A stretch of 64,000 bases of DNA from an uncultured Bacteroidales bacterium (lineage in GTDB: Bacteria > Bacteroidota > Bacteroidia > Bacteroidales > UBA932), in assembly GCA_900317845.1 (NCBI GenBank), contig ONII01000010.1, positions 1 to 64,000 of the forward strand, in the 5' to 3' direction. The position numbers and the translations under genes were made by a program. The notes beneath the pieces are model-generated. The model was given only the letters and a program-made list of their open reading frames with translations, had not been told where the DNA came from and did not search any database. Each line of letters begins with the position of its first letter. Positions within the stretch are counted from its first letter, which is position 1. Of the stretch, positions 30,521 to 39,854 are shown piece by piece.

Positions 30521-32635
30521 TTACTCGTCGTCAGACACTCTGTAACCGCTCTTCTCGATGATGTCCTTGGCCAGGTTGGCGGGGACCTCAGCGTAGTGGT
30601 CGAACGTCATGGTGCTGGTAGCACGTCCGGAGGACAGGGTACGCAGCACGGTCACATAACCGAACTGTTCTCCAAGCGGAACATAAGCCTTGACGATGCG
30701 TGCTCCGTTGGCGGTGGAGTCCATAGCCACAATTTGGCCGCGGCGGCGGTTCAGGTCGCCCACGATGTCACCCATGTAGTCTTCCGGAGTAACAACCTCC
30801 AGGCTCATGATGGGTTCCAGCAGTACCGGATGGCACTTGGGGCAGGCGTGACGGAAAGCCATGCGGGCAGCCAGCTCGAAGGAGAGCTGGTCGGAGTCTA
30901 CCGGGTGGTAGCTGCCGTCGATGACTTCCACCTTCAGGGAAGGCACCTCGTAACCGGCGAGAACGCCGTTGGCCATCGCGGACTGGAAGCCCTTCTCGAT
31001 GGACGGGATGAATTCCTTGGGAATGTTGCCACCCTTGACCGAATTGATGAACTGAAGACCCTGTACGCCTTCATCGGCAGGAGAGATATTGACGATAATG
31101 TCTGCGAACTTACCGCGACCGCCGGTTTGCTTCTTGAACACCTCACGGAGCTGATAGCTGCCGGTGATGGATTCTTTGTAGTTCACCTGCGGGGCGCCCT
31201 GGTTGATATCCACGCCGAACTCTCTGCGGAGACGGTCCACGATGATATCCAGGTGGAGCTCACCCATACCGCTGATGACGGTCTGGCCGGTCTCGTGATC
31301 GCTCTTCACCGTAAAGGTAGGATCTTCCTCGGCCAGTTTACCAAGGGCGATACCCAGCTTGTCCAGATCTTTCTGGGTCTTGGGCTCTACGGCGATACCA
31401 ATCACAGGATCCGGGAACTCCATGGTTTCCAGGGTGATGGGCTTTTCTTCCAGGCACACGGTGTCACCGGTACGCAGGTCCTTGAAACCTACGGCAGCGC
31501 AGATGTCGCCGGCCTCCACGAACTCGATGGGGTTCTGGTGGTTGGAGTGCATCTGGTACAGACGGGCCACGCGCTCCTTCTTGCCGGTACGGGTGTTGAA
31601 CACGTAGGAACCGGCATCCAGCTTGCCCGAATAGGCGCGCAGGAAAGCCAGACGGCCCACGAACGGGTCTGTGGCAATCTTGAACACCAGGGCGCAGAAG
31701 GGTTCATCGGCAGAAGGTTTGCGGGTGATTTCGTCACCGGTACGCGGGTTGGTGCCCGTTACGGCTCCCTTGTCCAGCGGAGAAGGCAGATACCGCATCA
31801 CGGCATCCAGGAGGAACTGCACACCCTTGTTCTTGAAGGAAGAACCGCAGCAGGCAGGGACAATTTGCATGGCAATGGTGCCCTTGCGGATAGCGGCGAT
31901 AATCTCCTCCTTGGTGAGGGAGTCGGGATCCTCGAAGTACTTCTCCATCAGGGTCTCATCGCACTCGGCGGCGGCCTCCAGCAGGATGTCTCTCCAGCGG
32001 GCGGCTTCTCCCTTGAGGTTCTCGGGGATCTCGCCTTCCTTGTAGTTGACAAGATTCTCGGAACCATCGTAGAAGATGGCTTTCATGTCGATGAGGTCCA
32101 CGATGCCGTCGAATTTGTCTTCGGCACCGATGGGGAGGCAGATGGGAATGGCGGTTGCGCCCAGCTTGGTCTTGATTTCCTCAACGCAGGCCAGGAAGTC
32201 CGCACCTACACGGTCCATCTTGTTCACATACGCGATCTTAGGCACGCCGTACTTGTCTGCCTGGCGCCATACGGTCTCGGACTGAGGCTGTACACGGCCC
32301 ACAGCGCAGAAAGTAGCCACGGTACCATCGAGTACGCGCAGGCTGCGCTCTACTTCCACGGTGAAGTCCACGTGGCCGGGAGTGTCGATCAAGTTAATCT
32401 GATAGGTGTCACCGTTGTAGTGCCAGAAGGCTGTGGTAGCAGCAGAAGTGATGGTGATACCGCGCTCCTGCTCCTGGACCATCCAGTCCATGGTGGCGGC
32501 TCCTTCGTGAACCTCTCCGATCTTGTGCGTTTTACCGGTGTAGAACAGGATGCGTTCCGAGGTAGTGGTCTTACCGGCATCGATGTGCGCCATGATGCCG
32601 ATGTTGCGTGTGAATTTAAGATCTCTCTTTGCCAT
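30521..32635 (-). CDS. fusA: Elongation factor G
   Basis: 704 residues, normal length. GTPase domain with AHIDAGKTT (P-loop), DTPGHVDF and NKMD; domain II (about 310-400); domains III-V with GMGELHLDI and the C-terminal [10 protein letters not shown]. It translocates tRNA-mRNA on the ribosome. It lies in the str operon 12 bases after rpsG. No tuf gene follows, as usual for Bacteroidetes. Confidence 0.98.
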   Translation of the reverse strand: MAKRDLKFTRNIGIMAHIDAGKTTTSERILFYTGKTHKIGEVHEGAATMDWMVQEQERGITITSAATTAFWHYNGDTYQINLIDTPGHVDFTVEVERSLRVLDGTVATFCAVGRVQPQSETVWRQADKYGVPKIAYVNKMDRVGADFLACVEEIKTKLGATAIPICLPIGAEDKFDGIVDLIDMKAIFYDGSENLVNYKEGEIPENLKGEAARWRDILLEAAAECDETLMEKYFEDPDSLTKEEIIAAIRKGTIAMQIVPACCGSSFKNKGVQFLLDAVMRYLPSPLDKGAVTGTNPRTGDEITRKPSADEPFCALVFKIATDPFVGRLAFLRAYSGKLDAGSYVFNTRTGKKERVARLYQMHSNHQNPIEFVEAGDICAAVGFKDLRTGDTVCLEEKPITLETMEFPDPVIGIAVEPKTQKDLDKLGIALGKLAEEDPTFTVKSDHETGQTVISGMGELHLDIIVDRLRREFGVDINQGAPQVNYKESITGSYQLREVFKKQTGGRGKFADIIVNISPADEGVQGLQFINSVKGGNIPKEFIPSIEKGFQSAMANGVLAGYEVPSLKVEVIDGSYHPVDSDQLSFELAARMAFRHACPKCHPVLLEPIMSLEVVTPEDYMGDIVGDLNRRRGQIVAMDSTANGARIVKAYVPLGEQFGYVTVLRTLSSGRATSTMTFDHYAEVPANLAKDIIEKSGYRVSDDE

Positions 32636-32647
32636 TTAGCATGCAGT

Positions 32648-33124
32648 TTAGAAACGGAAGTGTGCAAAGGCCTTGTTGGCCTCGGCCATTCTGTGCATAT
32701 CCTCTTTACGCTTAAAGGCACCACCTTCATTGTTGTATGCGGCAACAATTTCAGCGCAAAGTTTTTCTGCCATCGAGTGACCGGAACGCTTGCGGGCGAA
32801 CTGAATCAGGTTTTTCATGGCCACGGAGACTTTCCGTTCCGGACGTAACTCGGTCGGCACCTGGAAGTTTGCACCACCGATACGACGGGACTTAACCTCA
32901 ATCTGAGGGGTCACGTTCTCAAGTGCGGTCTTCCAAATATCGAGAGGAGCCTTGTCAGAATCTTTCATCTTCTCGCCAACCATGTCAATGGCATCATAAA
33001 AGATAGAATACGCGATACTCTTCTTTCCCTGCAGCATAAGATTGTTCACGAAACGGGTAACTTCCACATCGTGAAACTTAGGATCAGGAAGTAGAATCCT
33101 CTTTTTAGGCTTCGCTTTTCTCAT
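32648..33124 (-). CDS. rpsG: 30S ribosomal protein S7
   Basis: 158 residues, full length: [50 protein letters not shown] and [19 protein letters not shown]. Primary 16S rRNA-binding protein of the 30S head; it sits 27 bases after rpsL in the str operon. Confidence 0.98.
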   Translation of the reverse strand: MRKAKPKKRILLPDPKFHDVEVTRFVNNLMLQGKKSIAYSIFYDAIDMVGEKMKDSDKAPLDIWKTALENVTPQIEVKSRRIGGANFQVPTELRPERKVSVAMKNLIQFARKRSGHSMAEKLCAEIVAAYNNEGGAFKRKEDMHRMAEANKAFAHFRF

Positions 33125-33151
33125 TGTAATAAAGAATTAAAGGTGATAAAA

Positions 33152-33535
33152 TTACTTCTTAGATTTCTTAGGACGTTTTGCGCCATACAGTGAACGGGAC
33201 TGGGTACGTCCATCCACGCCGGCGGTATCCAAAGCTCCTCTAAGGATGTGGTAACGAACACCCGGCAGGTCCTTTACACGACCACCGCGGACCAGCACGA
33301 TGCTGTGCTCCTGGAGGTTGTGACCTTCGCCCGGGATGTAGGCGTTGACCTCTTTGGCGTTAGAAAGACGAACACGGGCTACCTTACGCATAGCGGAGTT
33401 CGGCTTTTTAGGTGTGGTCGTGTAAACACGGAGGCACACGCCGCGCTTCTGAGGGCAAGCATCCAACGCACGAGACTTGCTCTTGATTTCGAGCTGCTCG
33501 CGTCCTTTACGGACAAGTTGTTGAATTGTAGGCAT
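33152..33535 (-). CDS. rpsL: 30S ribosomal protein S12
   Basis: 127 residues: [47 protein letters not shown] (wild-type lysines at the positions where streptomycin-resistance changes arise), and the [20 protein letters not shown] segment. First gene of the str operon, preceded by a full-consensus promoter and a ~65-base leader. Confidence 0.98.
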   Translation of the reverse strand: MPTIQQLVRKGREQLEIKSKSRALDACPQKRGVCLRVYTTTPKKPNSAMRKVARVRLSNAKEVNAYIPGEGHNLQEHSIVLVRGGRVKDLPGVRYHILRGALDTAGVDGRTQSRSLYGAKRPKKSKK

Positions 33536-33606
33536 AAATGTTTGTTAATAAAATAATTATAGTTACTGTCCACCTTGTAGGGCTTATGTCCCCGCAAAAT
33601 GGGCTG

Positions 33607-33637
33607 CAAAGATACGAAAAAAAAATTAATTAACAAA
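33607..33637 (-). promoter_or_regulatory. Promoter of the str operon (rpsL)
   Basis: -33 TTTG (33634-33637), 19-base spacer rich in T, -7 TATCTTTG (33607-33614): the best promoter match in the window, about 70 bases ahead of rpsL. Confidence 0.85.
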
Positions 33638-33700
33638 GTTTTCACAGGGCACCCGGCCCCGAGCCCTGAAAACCCCGCCCCGCGATGCGCCTCTCTGCCC

Positions 33701-33862
33701 GTCATGCCCGGCCTCCCCTCCCCATCCTGCCCGGCCTCCTCGTCATGCCCGGCCCCGACCGGGCATCTCTGTCATACCGAGCGTCCTCTTCTGTCATACC
33801 GAGCGAAGCGAGTGTATCTCCTGCCTCATGCGATACGCTCGGCCTTCGGCCTCAGTATGACA
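33701..33862. repeat. Cluster of dispersed REP-like repeats
   Basis: Successive GTCATGCCCGGCC, a degenerate TCCTGCCCGGCC, GTCATGCCCGGCCCCGACCGGGCATCTC, two GTCATACCGAGC copies, and an inverted GATACGCTCGG..CTCAGTATGACAG. These are the same two repeat kinds found inside the sensor and dsbD genes. Confidence 0.7.
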
Positions 33863-33978
33863 GTCCCTCCACCGCCACGTTTTGCCGCGAAAATGCGCCC
33901 GTGGCGGCCCCACTAACCTACGCCGGTCAGCTTCCAGCCCCGCGTTCAATCAGGCGATTTCCGCGTGGAGCGAACCTG

Positions 33979-34069
33979 CTGAATATCAGTTGTTTATCTA
34001 AATTGACTTACTCCGAAACGGATAAGTCAATTCCTATTACTCACTCAGTATCAATCACTTACCTCCACG
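33979..34069 (+). repeat. ~92-bp hairpin element, copy 3 (different stem sequence)
   Basis: 5' block CTGAATATCAGTTGTTTATCTAA and 3' block ATCAATCACTTACC...CACG align with copies 1 and 2. The stem at the same place, AATTGACTTA.TCCG/CGGATAAGTCAATT (34001-34032), has an unrelated sequence: structure is kept while the primary sequence changed. Confidence 0.6.
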
Positions 34070-34095
34070 CCCGAATGTATCGTCCTTGGAGCAGA

Positions 34096-34131
34096 TTTCT
34101 CGACTCGCTACGCTCGCTCGGAATGACAAGG
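34096..34131. repeat. GTCATTCCGAGCGAGCGTAGCGAGTCGAG-type repeat
   Basis: On the minus strand it reads CTTGTCATTCCGAGCGAGCG..., the common dispersed repeat type also seen at 23155 and 16551. It lies between the two ~92-bp elements. Confidence 0.65.
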
Positions 34132-34179
34132 GAATGCGCTCGGAACGGATTAGCACCTCAAAACGCTGGTTGGTAAACG

Positions 34180-34271
34180 GCTGTGGGTCAGGCAATTACA
34201 AATAATCCTCGTTCAGATTTTGAACAAGGATTTTATTGTAGCATGCTGTGTATCAAGCACTTAACTGTCAC
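34180..34271 (+). repeat. ~92-bp hairpin element, copy 4
   Basis: AATAATCCTCGTTCA...TGAACAAGGATT hairpin (34201-34233, one C-A mismatch), then ATCAAGCACTTAACTGTCAC (34252-34271), 19/20 identical to copy 1. The 5' block is decayed, so the left boundary is approximate. Confidence 0.6.
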
Positions 34272-34279
34272 TTGTTCTG

Positions 34280-34309
34280 TCCTCAAAATCGGCCCAAAAC
34301 AAGGATGAG
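34280..34309. repeat. CTCGTCCTT-type palindromic element, decayed copy
   Basis: Reverse complement begins CTCATCCTTGTTTTGGGCC and ends TTTTGAGGA, matching the 34-base element of 7339-7372. It starts 2 bases past the beta-galactosidase stop, the same position relative to a stop codon as copy 1. Confidence 0.5.
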
Positions 34310-34311
34310 CC

Positions 34312-36693
34312 CTACAACTGGAGGGTGGCAGAGTGGAGGCCGCGGGCTTTTACGGTGACGGTTACGGGACCTTCCCCCGTGCGGCGGAGGATGGCCGATG
34401 CCTTGCCGTGGAAAGCGGGGAGCGTGTGGCTGTAGAACGGAACGTGGGAGGTGGCGTCACCGGCGTCCGTAGCAAGAATTTCCGCCGGGCCCTTCACCGT
34501 GAAACTGAGCTCCTGGGCGGCATCCGGCACCAGGGTGCCCTTGCGGTCCAGCACATCCGCGGTCACATACGTGAGGTCCGCGCCGGCATAGTCCACGCTG
34601 GCGGCCAGTTTGACCGCCTTTCCGGCCGTAACCACCTTGTCGCGGGCCCATTCGCGGCCGTCTTTATAGACAATGACATCCACCGTGCCGGGCTGGTACA
34701 CCACCTGGTCCCAGACAAAGCGGTAGCCTTCCCGCACCTGCCGGCCCTGGGACTTGCCGTTGACAAAGAGCTCGGCCTCGTCCCCGGAACTGTACACATG
34801 CACCGGAGTCACCTGTCCTTCCCTGCCGGGCCAGGTCCAGTGCGGGAGGATGTGTGCCATGGGGTGGTTCGGACGCCAGCGGGCCTGGTACAGCCAGTAG
34901 CGGTCTTTGGGGAAGCCCGCCAGGTCGATAATGCCGAAGTAGGAGCTGCGGGACGGCAGCGGGACGTCGCTCACCGTGTTGCCCCAGCTTTCCAGCGATT
35001 TCTTGTAGGCAGCCTTCTCCTCCTCCGTGTGGAAATTGGTGAACACGGACGGATCCAGGTTAAAGGGCGTGGGTTCGCCCAGATAGTCGTAGCCGGTCCA
35101 GACAAACTCGCCGGCGCATTCCGGCACGGCGTCCTCGTACTGCCACTCGTAGTCCGGCTTGGAGGCCCAGCCGGGGGCGTATAAATCGTAGGAACTTACC
35201 TGATAAGGGGCTTCCATCGACCAGCCTTTTCCCTTCTCCTGCTCTACCGGGAAACGGTAATAGCCGCGTGTAGAGATGCAGGAGGCCGTTTCCGAGCCGT
35301 AGAACGGCTGATTGGGGTGGGCATCGCGGAACTCCGCGTACAGGTGCGGCTTATAGTTGAAACCATACACGTCCAGCGTACCGGCATAGGGCTGGGTCGA
35401 TGCCCAGGGGTTGTCGTTGCCAGCGGTGGTGGGACGGGTGGGGTCTTCCCGGTGGCAAATGTCGGTGAGCATCTGGGGAATCCACCAGCGGGAAGCATCG
35501 CCCTGCTCGCCGCATTCATTGCCGATGCTCCAGGCAATCACGGACGGGTGGTTGCGGTCCCGGTGAATCATGGCCACCAGGTCTTTCTCCGCCCAATCGG
35601 CAAAGAGCGTAGCGTAGCCGTTGTCTTTCTTGGGCCAGGTCCAGGTGTCCGTGAGTTCGTCCAGCACCAGGAAGCCCATGCGGTCGCACAGGTCCAAGAG
35701 TTCCGGTGCAGGCGGGTTGTGGCTGCAGCGGATGGCGTTGCAGCCCATGGCCTTGAGCATTAGGAGGCGGCGCACCCAGGCGTCCTCGTTCCAAACAGCT
35801 CCAAGGGCACCGGCGTCATGGTGCAGGCACACGCCCTTGAGGAAGGTGCGGGCGCCGTTGAGGAAGAACCCGTCCGTGCGCCATTCTGCGGTGCGGATGC
35901 CAAAAACGGTGTCGTAGGTGTCTGTGCTGCCATTTTCCAGGCCGATAGTTGTGCGTGCCACGTAGAGTTCCGGGGTGGCCGGCGACCAGCGGTGCGGCTC
36001 AGCCACCGTGAACTGCTGCTGCAGCTCGCGGCCGTCGTACGCCTGAGTCTGGGTGCTGCTGCGGGCAACGATGACACCTTTATATAAAATGTCGGTGGAC
36101 ACTGTAACCGGCTGCGGCTTGTCCGCCTTTATTTTGAGTCTAAGAGTGACCCGGGCCTTGCTGCCCACCGCCTCGGTGGTGACATAGCTGCCCCAGTGGG
36201 CCACGGTCGTCTTTTCCGTGGCGGTGAGCCAGACGTTGCGGTAAATGCCGCCGCCGGGGTACCAGCGGGAGCTTTCCGGCTTGTTGTCCAGGGTGATATC
36301 GACCTTGTTTTCACCGATTTGCAGCCAGGGGGTGAGATTCACCGACCAGGAGGCATAGCCGTAGGGCCAGCCGCCGGCCTCATGACCGTTTACATAGACT
36401 TTGGCGTTGGAGAAGGCGCCGTCCACTTCCAGGCGGAGGTCCTTGCTCAGGTCCTCTACCTGCAGGGTTTTGCTGTAAGTTGCTTTCCCCCACCAGGCCA
36501 GTTTGCCCGTTTCTCCAGGGTTCTCCTGTTGGAAAGGCTGCTCCACGCCCCAGTCGTGCGGGAGGGTGAGTACCCGGGAGGTGCCATCCTTGGTGAAAGT
36601 CCAGTCTTTGTTCCATAGTTGCCGGCCAGCCGGCTGGGCCAGGGCCATTGCCCCCATACCCATCAAGAAGGTTATCAGCAGTGTCTTTTTCAT
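34312..36693 (-). CDS. Exported GH2 beta-galactosidase-like glycoside hydrolase
   Basis: 793 residues with signal peptide (1-19). Sugar-binding domain (about 25-180, WNKDWTFTKDG, SRWYPGGGIYRNVWLT), immunoglobulin-like domain (about 185-285), TIM barrel (about 290-600) with acid/base Glu393 in WSIGNECG and nucleophile Glu468 in FYGSETAS, and extra C-terminal domains. GH2 enzymes remove terminal beta-galactose, -mannose or -glucuronate; sequence favours beta-galactosidase. Shorter than LacZ, of the type common in Bacteroidetes. It stands alone with no SusCD pair beside it. Confidence 0.92.
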   Translation of the reverse strand: MKKTLLITFLMGMGAMALAQPAGRQLWNKDWTFTKDGTSRVLTLPHDWGVEQPFQQENPGETGKLAWWGKATYSKTLQVEDLSKDLRLEVDGAFSNAKVYVNGHEAGGWPYGYASWSVNLTPWLQIGENKVDITLDNKPESSRWYPGGGIYRNVWLTATEKTTVAHWGSYVTTEAVGSKARVTLRLKIKADKPQPVTVSTDILYKGVIVARSSTQTQAYDGRELQQQFTVAEPHRWSPATPELYVARTTIGLENGSTDTYDTVFGIRTAEWRTDGFFLNGARTFLKGVCLHHDAGALGAVWNEDAWVRRLLMLKAMGCNAIRCSHNPPAPELLDLCDRMGFLVLDELTDTWTWPKKDNGYATLFADWAEKDLVAMIHRDRNHPSVIAWSIGNECGEQGDASRWWIPQMLTDICHREDPTRPTTAGNDNPWASTQPYAGTLDVYGFNYKPHLYAEFRDAHPNQPFYGSETASCISTRGYYRFPVEQEKGKGWSMEAPYQVSSYDLYAPGWASKPDYEWQYEDAVPECAGEFVWTGYDYLGEPTPFNLDPSVFTNFHTEEEKAAYKKSLESWGNTVSDVPLPSRSSYFGIIDLAGFPKDRYWLYQARWRPNHPMAHILPHWTWPGREGQVTPVHVYSSGDEAELFVNGKSQGRQVREGYRFVWDQVVYQPGTVDVIVYKDGREWARDKVVTAGKAVKLAASVDYAGADLTYVTADVLDRKGTLVPDAAQELSFTVKGPAEILATDAGDATSHVPFYSHTLPAFHGKASAILRRTGEGPVTVTVKARGLHSATLQL

Positions 36694-36751
36694 AGTGCGA
36701 ATTTACGCAATTTTTCGGGAAAAGTCCCCTTTTTTGGAATTGTGCACTGCG

Positions 36752-36882
36752 TTAAAGCACACCCACCCCTGCCAGAGCGCCCTCAGTGCCCTGGTGCCGT
36801 GCTTTAATGCCCCATTTGCACCCCCGTTAAAGCACACCCACCCCTGCCAGAGCAGCTTCTGTGGCCTCACACCGTGCTTTAA
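36752..36882. repeat. Two tandem 56-bp TTAAAGCAC elements (75-bp period)
   Basis: 36752-36807 and 36827-36882, each exactly 56 bases, 75 bases apart, as in the 13.6 kb array but reversed in orientation: TTAAAGCACACCCACCCCTG at the left equals the right end of the other copies. The 19-base spacer (36808-36826) differs from that of the first array. The plus-strand frame reads LKHTHPCQS... twice with a 25-residue period. Confidence 0.75.
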
Positions 36883-36949
36883 CGGATGGGAAGGCTGCCT
36901 CATCCATGTTTGGGGACCGATTTGAGGACGAGGGGGTGGTTTTGGCCTT

Positions 36950-36983
36950 CTCGTCCTTGTTTTGGAGCATTTTTAAGGACGAG
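36950..36983. repeat. 34-bp CTCGTCCTT...AAGGACGAG palindromic element, copy 2
   Basis: Identical ends and near-identical first half (CTCGTCCTTGTTTTGG) to 7339-7372. An additional AGGACGAG at about 36925-36932 could pair with the same CTCGTCCT, giving two mutually exclusive hairpins. Confidence 0.6.
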
Positions 36984-37007
36984 ATGCCCGGTCGGGGCCG
37001 GGCATGA
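36982..37007. repeat. REP hairpin
   Basis: GATGCCCGGTCGG/CCGGGCATGACGG, single unit of the family found inside the sensor gene and dsbD. Confidence 0.7.
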
Positions 37008-37074
37008 CGGGAAGGAGGGCCCAAGGTGGGAGGAGGGGGCCGGGCAGGACGGGGCGCATCGTCCAGAAAGCGGC

Positions 37075-37848
37075 CTATTTTGAGGACGAGAAGCGCTTCC
37101 AGAGCCACTGCTCCAGGGGGCCGGGAAGAAGGGCGACAAGGGGCGGCAGCCACACGTTCATGAAGGAGGGACTTACCACCCGGCGGCGGCGGAACATGGC
37201 CCGGAGCGCGCGGCGAACCAGCCATGCGGGCGTATGAATCAGGCGAACCTTCACCCCCAGGTCCATGAGCGAGGGCTTGAGCCTGTACAGCGGCGTAGCA
37301 ATGGCTGCCGGGCACACTGTGGTCACGCCCACCCCGTACGGCCGAAGCTCATAGGAGAGCGAGCGCCCAAAACTCCGCAGATAGGCCTTGGTGGCCGAAT
37401 AAATGGTAATCCCGGGAGCCGGAATGCGCGCCGCCATGGAGGACACAATGAGGATGTACCCGCTCCCCCGCTGCTTCATGGCCTCCCCGAACAGGATGCT
37501 CAGGCGGGTGACGGTACCCACATGCAGGTTCAGCATGGTTTGCACACGCCCCAAATCGGCCGAAGTCAATTCCTTGAAAAAGAACATGCCGGCATTGTTC
37601 ACCAACACATCCGGCACCAGGTCGCGCCCCTGGCACCAGGCAAACAGCTCATCTGCAGAAGACGGTAGCGCCAGGTCCTGAAAATGTCCCTCCACCTGCA
37701 CGGGAAAAGCTTCCGAAAGTCCCGCCACAGCACCGGAGAGTTCCTCCTCCCGGTTGCTCACCAGCACCAGGTCATACCCTTTCTCCGCCAGCTGTCTGGC
37801 GTACTCCAGCCCCATGCCGGAGCTGCCACCGGTAATTAATGCGACCAT
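37075..37848 (-). CDS. Short-chain dehydrogenase, hydroxysteroid-dehydrogenase-like
   Basis: 257 residues. NAD(P) site TGGSSGMG (6-13), NNAG, catalytic Ser136/137 and Tyr150-x3-Lys154 (IYSATKAY). The C-terminus carries a basic stretch (RRALRAMFRRRRVV) and a hydrophobic end (WLPPLVALLPGPLEQWLW), resembling the 17-beta-HSD12/DltE branch, whose members often associate with membranes and act on steroids or acyl-CoA. Start overlaps the OYE gene by 13 bases. With the 5-alpha-reductase and OYE neighbours it is a candidate 3-keto- or 17-keto-steroid dehydrogenase; substrate is inferred only. Confidence 0.85.
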   Translation of the reverse strand: MVALITGGSSGMGLEYARQLAEKGYDLVLVSNREEELSGAVAGLSEAFPVQVEGHFQDLALPSSADELFAWCQGRDLVPDVLVNNAGMFFFKELTSADLGRVQTMLNLHVGTVTRLSILFGEAMKQRGSGYILIVSSMAARIPAPGITIYSATKAYLRSFGRSLSYELRPYGVGVTTVCPAAIATPLYRLKPSLMDLGVKVRLIHTPAWLVRRALRAMFRRRRVVSPSFMNVWLPPLVALLPGPLEQWLWKRFSSSK

Positions 37849-39080
37849 CGCTTCTCCGCTTTTTCAATTTCCCGACGCAGCGACGGCGGAAGCTCCCCGG
37901 CGCAATGGTTGCACCGCATCTGGAGCGTGTACATGCGTCCGATGCAGTAATTGGAGTGCCGGCACTCGCTCCGCTCCACTTCCCCGCTCTGCAGTTTGTT
38001 CACAAAATCCGTATCCCGAACCAGCGCCCGGGCCATCTGCAGGGCGTCGAAGCCCGCCGCCAGCACTTCCTCCATGCCCGCACGCGAGACCATGCCGCCC
38101 ACGTAGATGAGGGGCAGCGACACCGCCGCGCGGAAGGCCTTGGCATCGTCCAGAAAATAGGCGTCCTTATACGGGACGGTGGGAATCATCAGGCGGCCGA
38201 ACCCGCGCACCAGCGCCTTGAGCCACCAAAACTTACGCCAGGACATATAGTGCGCCAGGGTGCGCAGCGGCATGGCCCCGCGCATTACCGCCATGGGCGC
38301 CTTGCTCACAAAGCCTGCCGACAGCACAAGGGCATGCACCCCCAGCCGTTCCAGCTCGCGGGCCACCTCCAGGCACTCTTCCCGCTGCATGCCGCTCCGG
38401 AAGCCGTCGTACATGTTCATCTTCACCACCACGCCCATATCGTCCCGGGCCGCCTCCATCACGCGGCGGATTACCCGTTGCATCAGACGCATGCGGTTCT
38501 CCAGCGAACCGCCATATTCGTCGTGCCGATGGTTGGTGTACGGCGAGAGGAACTGGCTGATGAGGTAGCCGTGCCCCGCATGAATCTCCACGCAGTCGAA
38601 TCCGGCCTGCCGGGCCAGCTCCACCGCATGGCCAAAATCCTCTACCAACGTGTCGATTTCCTCCTTCCGCAGCCCCCGCACAAAGGTGGGCGAATAGAGG
38701 TTGAAGCCGGGCGAGGGCCCTACCGGCGTGCAGCCGCAGGTGGCGCGGTGCGTCATATTGCCGCAGTGCCCCAGCTGAATGGAGGCCTTGGCGCCCTGCG
38801 CATGGATGGCATCGGTGATATCCTTCAGCGCCGGCACAATCTCCTCGCGCATCCACAGCTGGCCGTCAAACGACAGGCCGCTCCGGCTCACGGAAGCATA
38901 GGCCAGGGTGGTCATGCCCACACCGCCGCGCGACACCGCCACATGGTAGTCCTTCAGCTCCTGCGACGGCTTGTTGCCATAGGCCATGTTCTCAAACGCC
39001 GCCGAGCGGATAATGCGGTTCCTGAGCGTCACAGGGCCGATTTTCACCGGCGTAAAAATAGGAGAGTGAATAGGAGACAT
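37836..39080 (-). CDS. Old yellow enzyme-family NADH:flavin oxidoreductase (candidate steroid reductase)
   Basis: 414 residues. FMN TIM barrel with PVTLRNRIIRSAA, IQLGHCG, His167/His170 in EIHAGHGYLISQFLSP and the family tag NHRHDEYGGSLENR. The C-terminus has Cys373-x5-Cys379-x10-Cys390-x2-Cys393, which could hold an Fe-S cluster as in BaiCD/2,4-dienoyl-CoA reductases, but the second FAD/NAD domain of those ~650-residue enzymes is absent. OYE enzymes reduce activated C=C bonds, including 3-oxo-delta4-steroids. It abuts the 5-alpha-reductase-like gene without a gap. Confidence 0.9.
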   Translation of the reverse strand: MSPIHSPIFTPVKIGPVTLRNRIIRSAAFENMAYGNKPSQELKDYHVAVSRGGVGMTTLAYASVSRSGLSFDGQLWMREEIVPALKDITDAIHAQGAKASIQLGHCGNMTHRATCGCTPVGPSPGFNLYSPTFVRGLRKEEIDTLVEDFGHAVELARQAGFDCVEIHAGHGYLISQFLSPYTNHRHDEYGGSLENRMRLMQRVIRRVMEAARDDMGVVVKMNMYDGFRSGMQREECLEVARELERLGVHALVLSAGFVSKAPMAVMRGAMPLRTLAHYMSWRKFWWLKALVRGFGRLMIPTVPYKDAYFLDDAKAFRAAVSLPLIYVGGMVSRAGMEEVLAAGFDALQMARALVRDTDFVNKLQSGEVERSECRHSNYCIGRMYTLQMRCNHCAGELPPSLRREIEKAEKRWSH

Positions 39081-39851
39081 TTAGAAAATAAAGGGAATGA
39101 TGCGTTTGGTGGTACGGGTATCCAGCTGCTCCGGAAATTCCTGCCGATATCCGTTGTAAATGCGCGCCGCCCGCGGCGCCAGGTTGGCAAAGGTCCACAG
39201 GGCAAACACGGCCCCGGACACCGACCAGGTGAGGATGGCAAAGCCCGTCCATTCCACCAGCTCGCCAAAGTAATTGGCACTGGTGACCCAGCGGAACATG
39301 CCGCCCCGGGGCAGGTAATGGGCCGTATCCCCGGGCTTCCGGAGGTTCCGGATAATGCGGTCCGAATGGATATTGACCCCCATTCCAAAGAGGAACAGGG
39401 CCGTTCCCGCCAGGAACGGGAGACTGGTGAGCCAGTCGGCGCTATAATAATCCACGGGCGACACATAGAACAGCCACCCGCCCTGCATATACGCGTTGAG
39501 GGTATTGAAGAGCACCGCCGTGCCAATAATGCTCAGCGGCATTTTGCTGCGCCCGCGCATGAGCCAGGGAAACACGAAGGCCCTGTGGAAGTAATGCAAC
39601 TCAAACAGCAGCAGGAACACCAGGCGGATTCCGTCTTCCCGACGGTCGGACAGCCACCAGAGCAGCAGCATGGCCACAAACACCGGCGCCTCCATGAGCA
39701 TCCAGCCCAGCCGGTTGTCTATGGCTGGCCCCCATTTGGGCGCGTAAAACCGGCCGTAACCGGCATCCACAAAAAAGAGCGACACAAACACCACGACGGC
39801 CATCACGGTCATCACGATGAGAACAATGTTGAAGGTCGATACAGAAAACAT
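39081..39851 (-). CDS. Steroid 5-alpha-reductase-like membrane enzyme
   Basis: 256 residues, six or seven hydrophobic segments. Motifs of the 3-oxo-5-alpha-steroid 4-dehydrogenase family: ELHYFHRAFVFPWLMRGRSKMP in the middle, and the C-terminal NADPH region YLPRGGMFRWVTSANYFGELVEWTGFAI followed by the ending RIIPFIF. Human SRD5A1/2 share this layout and length. The enzyme reduces the delta4 double bond of 3-oxo-steroids with NADPH at the membrane. Spacing to the Ogt gene is 3 bases, to the OYE gene none. Confidence 0.88.
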   Translation of the reverse strand: MFSVSTFNIVLIVMTVMAVVVFVSLFFVDAGYGRFYAPKWGPAIDNRLGWMLMEAPVFVAMLLLWWLSDRREDGIRLVFLLLFELHYFHRAFVFPWLMRGRSKMPLSIIGTAVLFNTLNAYMQGGWLFYVSPVDYYSADWLTSLPFLAGTALFLFGMGVNIHSDRIIRNLRKPGDTAHYLPRGGMFRWVTSANYFGELVEWTGFAILTWSVSGAVFALWTFANLAPRAARIYNGYRQEFPEQLDTRTTKRIIPFIF

Positions 39852-39854
39852 CTA

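Larger units (their letters stand above)
33536..34311. other. Gene-free interval with str promoter and repeats
   Basis: 776 bases. From 33536 to 33640 lies the rpsL leader and promoter. From 33701 to 33862 GTCATGCCCGG- and GTCATACCGAG-type repeats are packed. Two ~92-bp hairpin elements (33979-34069 and about 34180-34271) flank another repeat (34096-34131), and a CTCATCCTTG element (34280-34309) sits just past the beta-galactosidase stop. Frames across the repeats show no coding character. Confidence 0.8.
36694..37074. other. Gene-free, repeat-filled interval
   Basis: 381 bases between the SDR stop and the beta-galactosidase start. It has a weak promoter (TAAATTCG 7 bases before the ATG), two 56-bp TTAAAGCAC elements, competing AGGACGAG/CTCGTCCTT hairpins (36925-36983) and one REP hairpin (36982-37007). 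Nothing else is visible. Confidence 0.8.

Noticed and set aside
30596-32848. 750-residue plus-strand frame
   Set aside because: Antisense shadow of fusA.
33685-34176. Plus-strand frame through the str upstream region
   Set aside because: Composed of translated REP-type repeats (RHARPPLPILPG, CPAPTGHL-like peptides); no start signals or homology.
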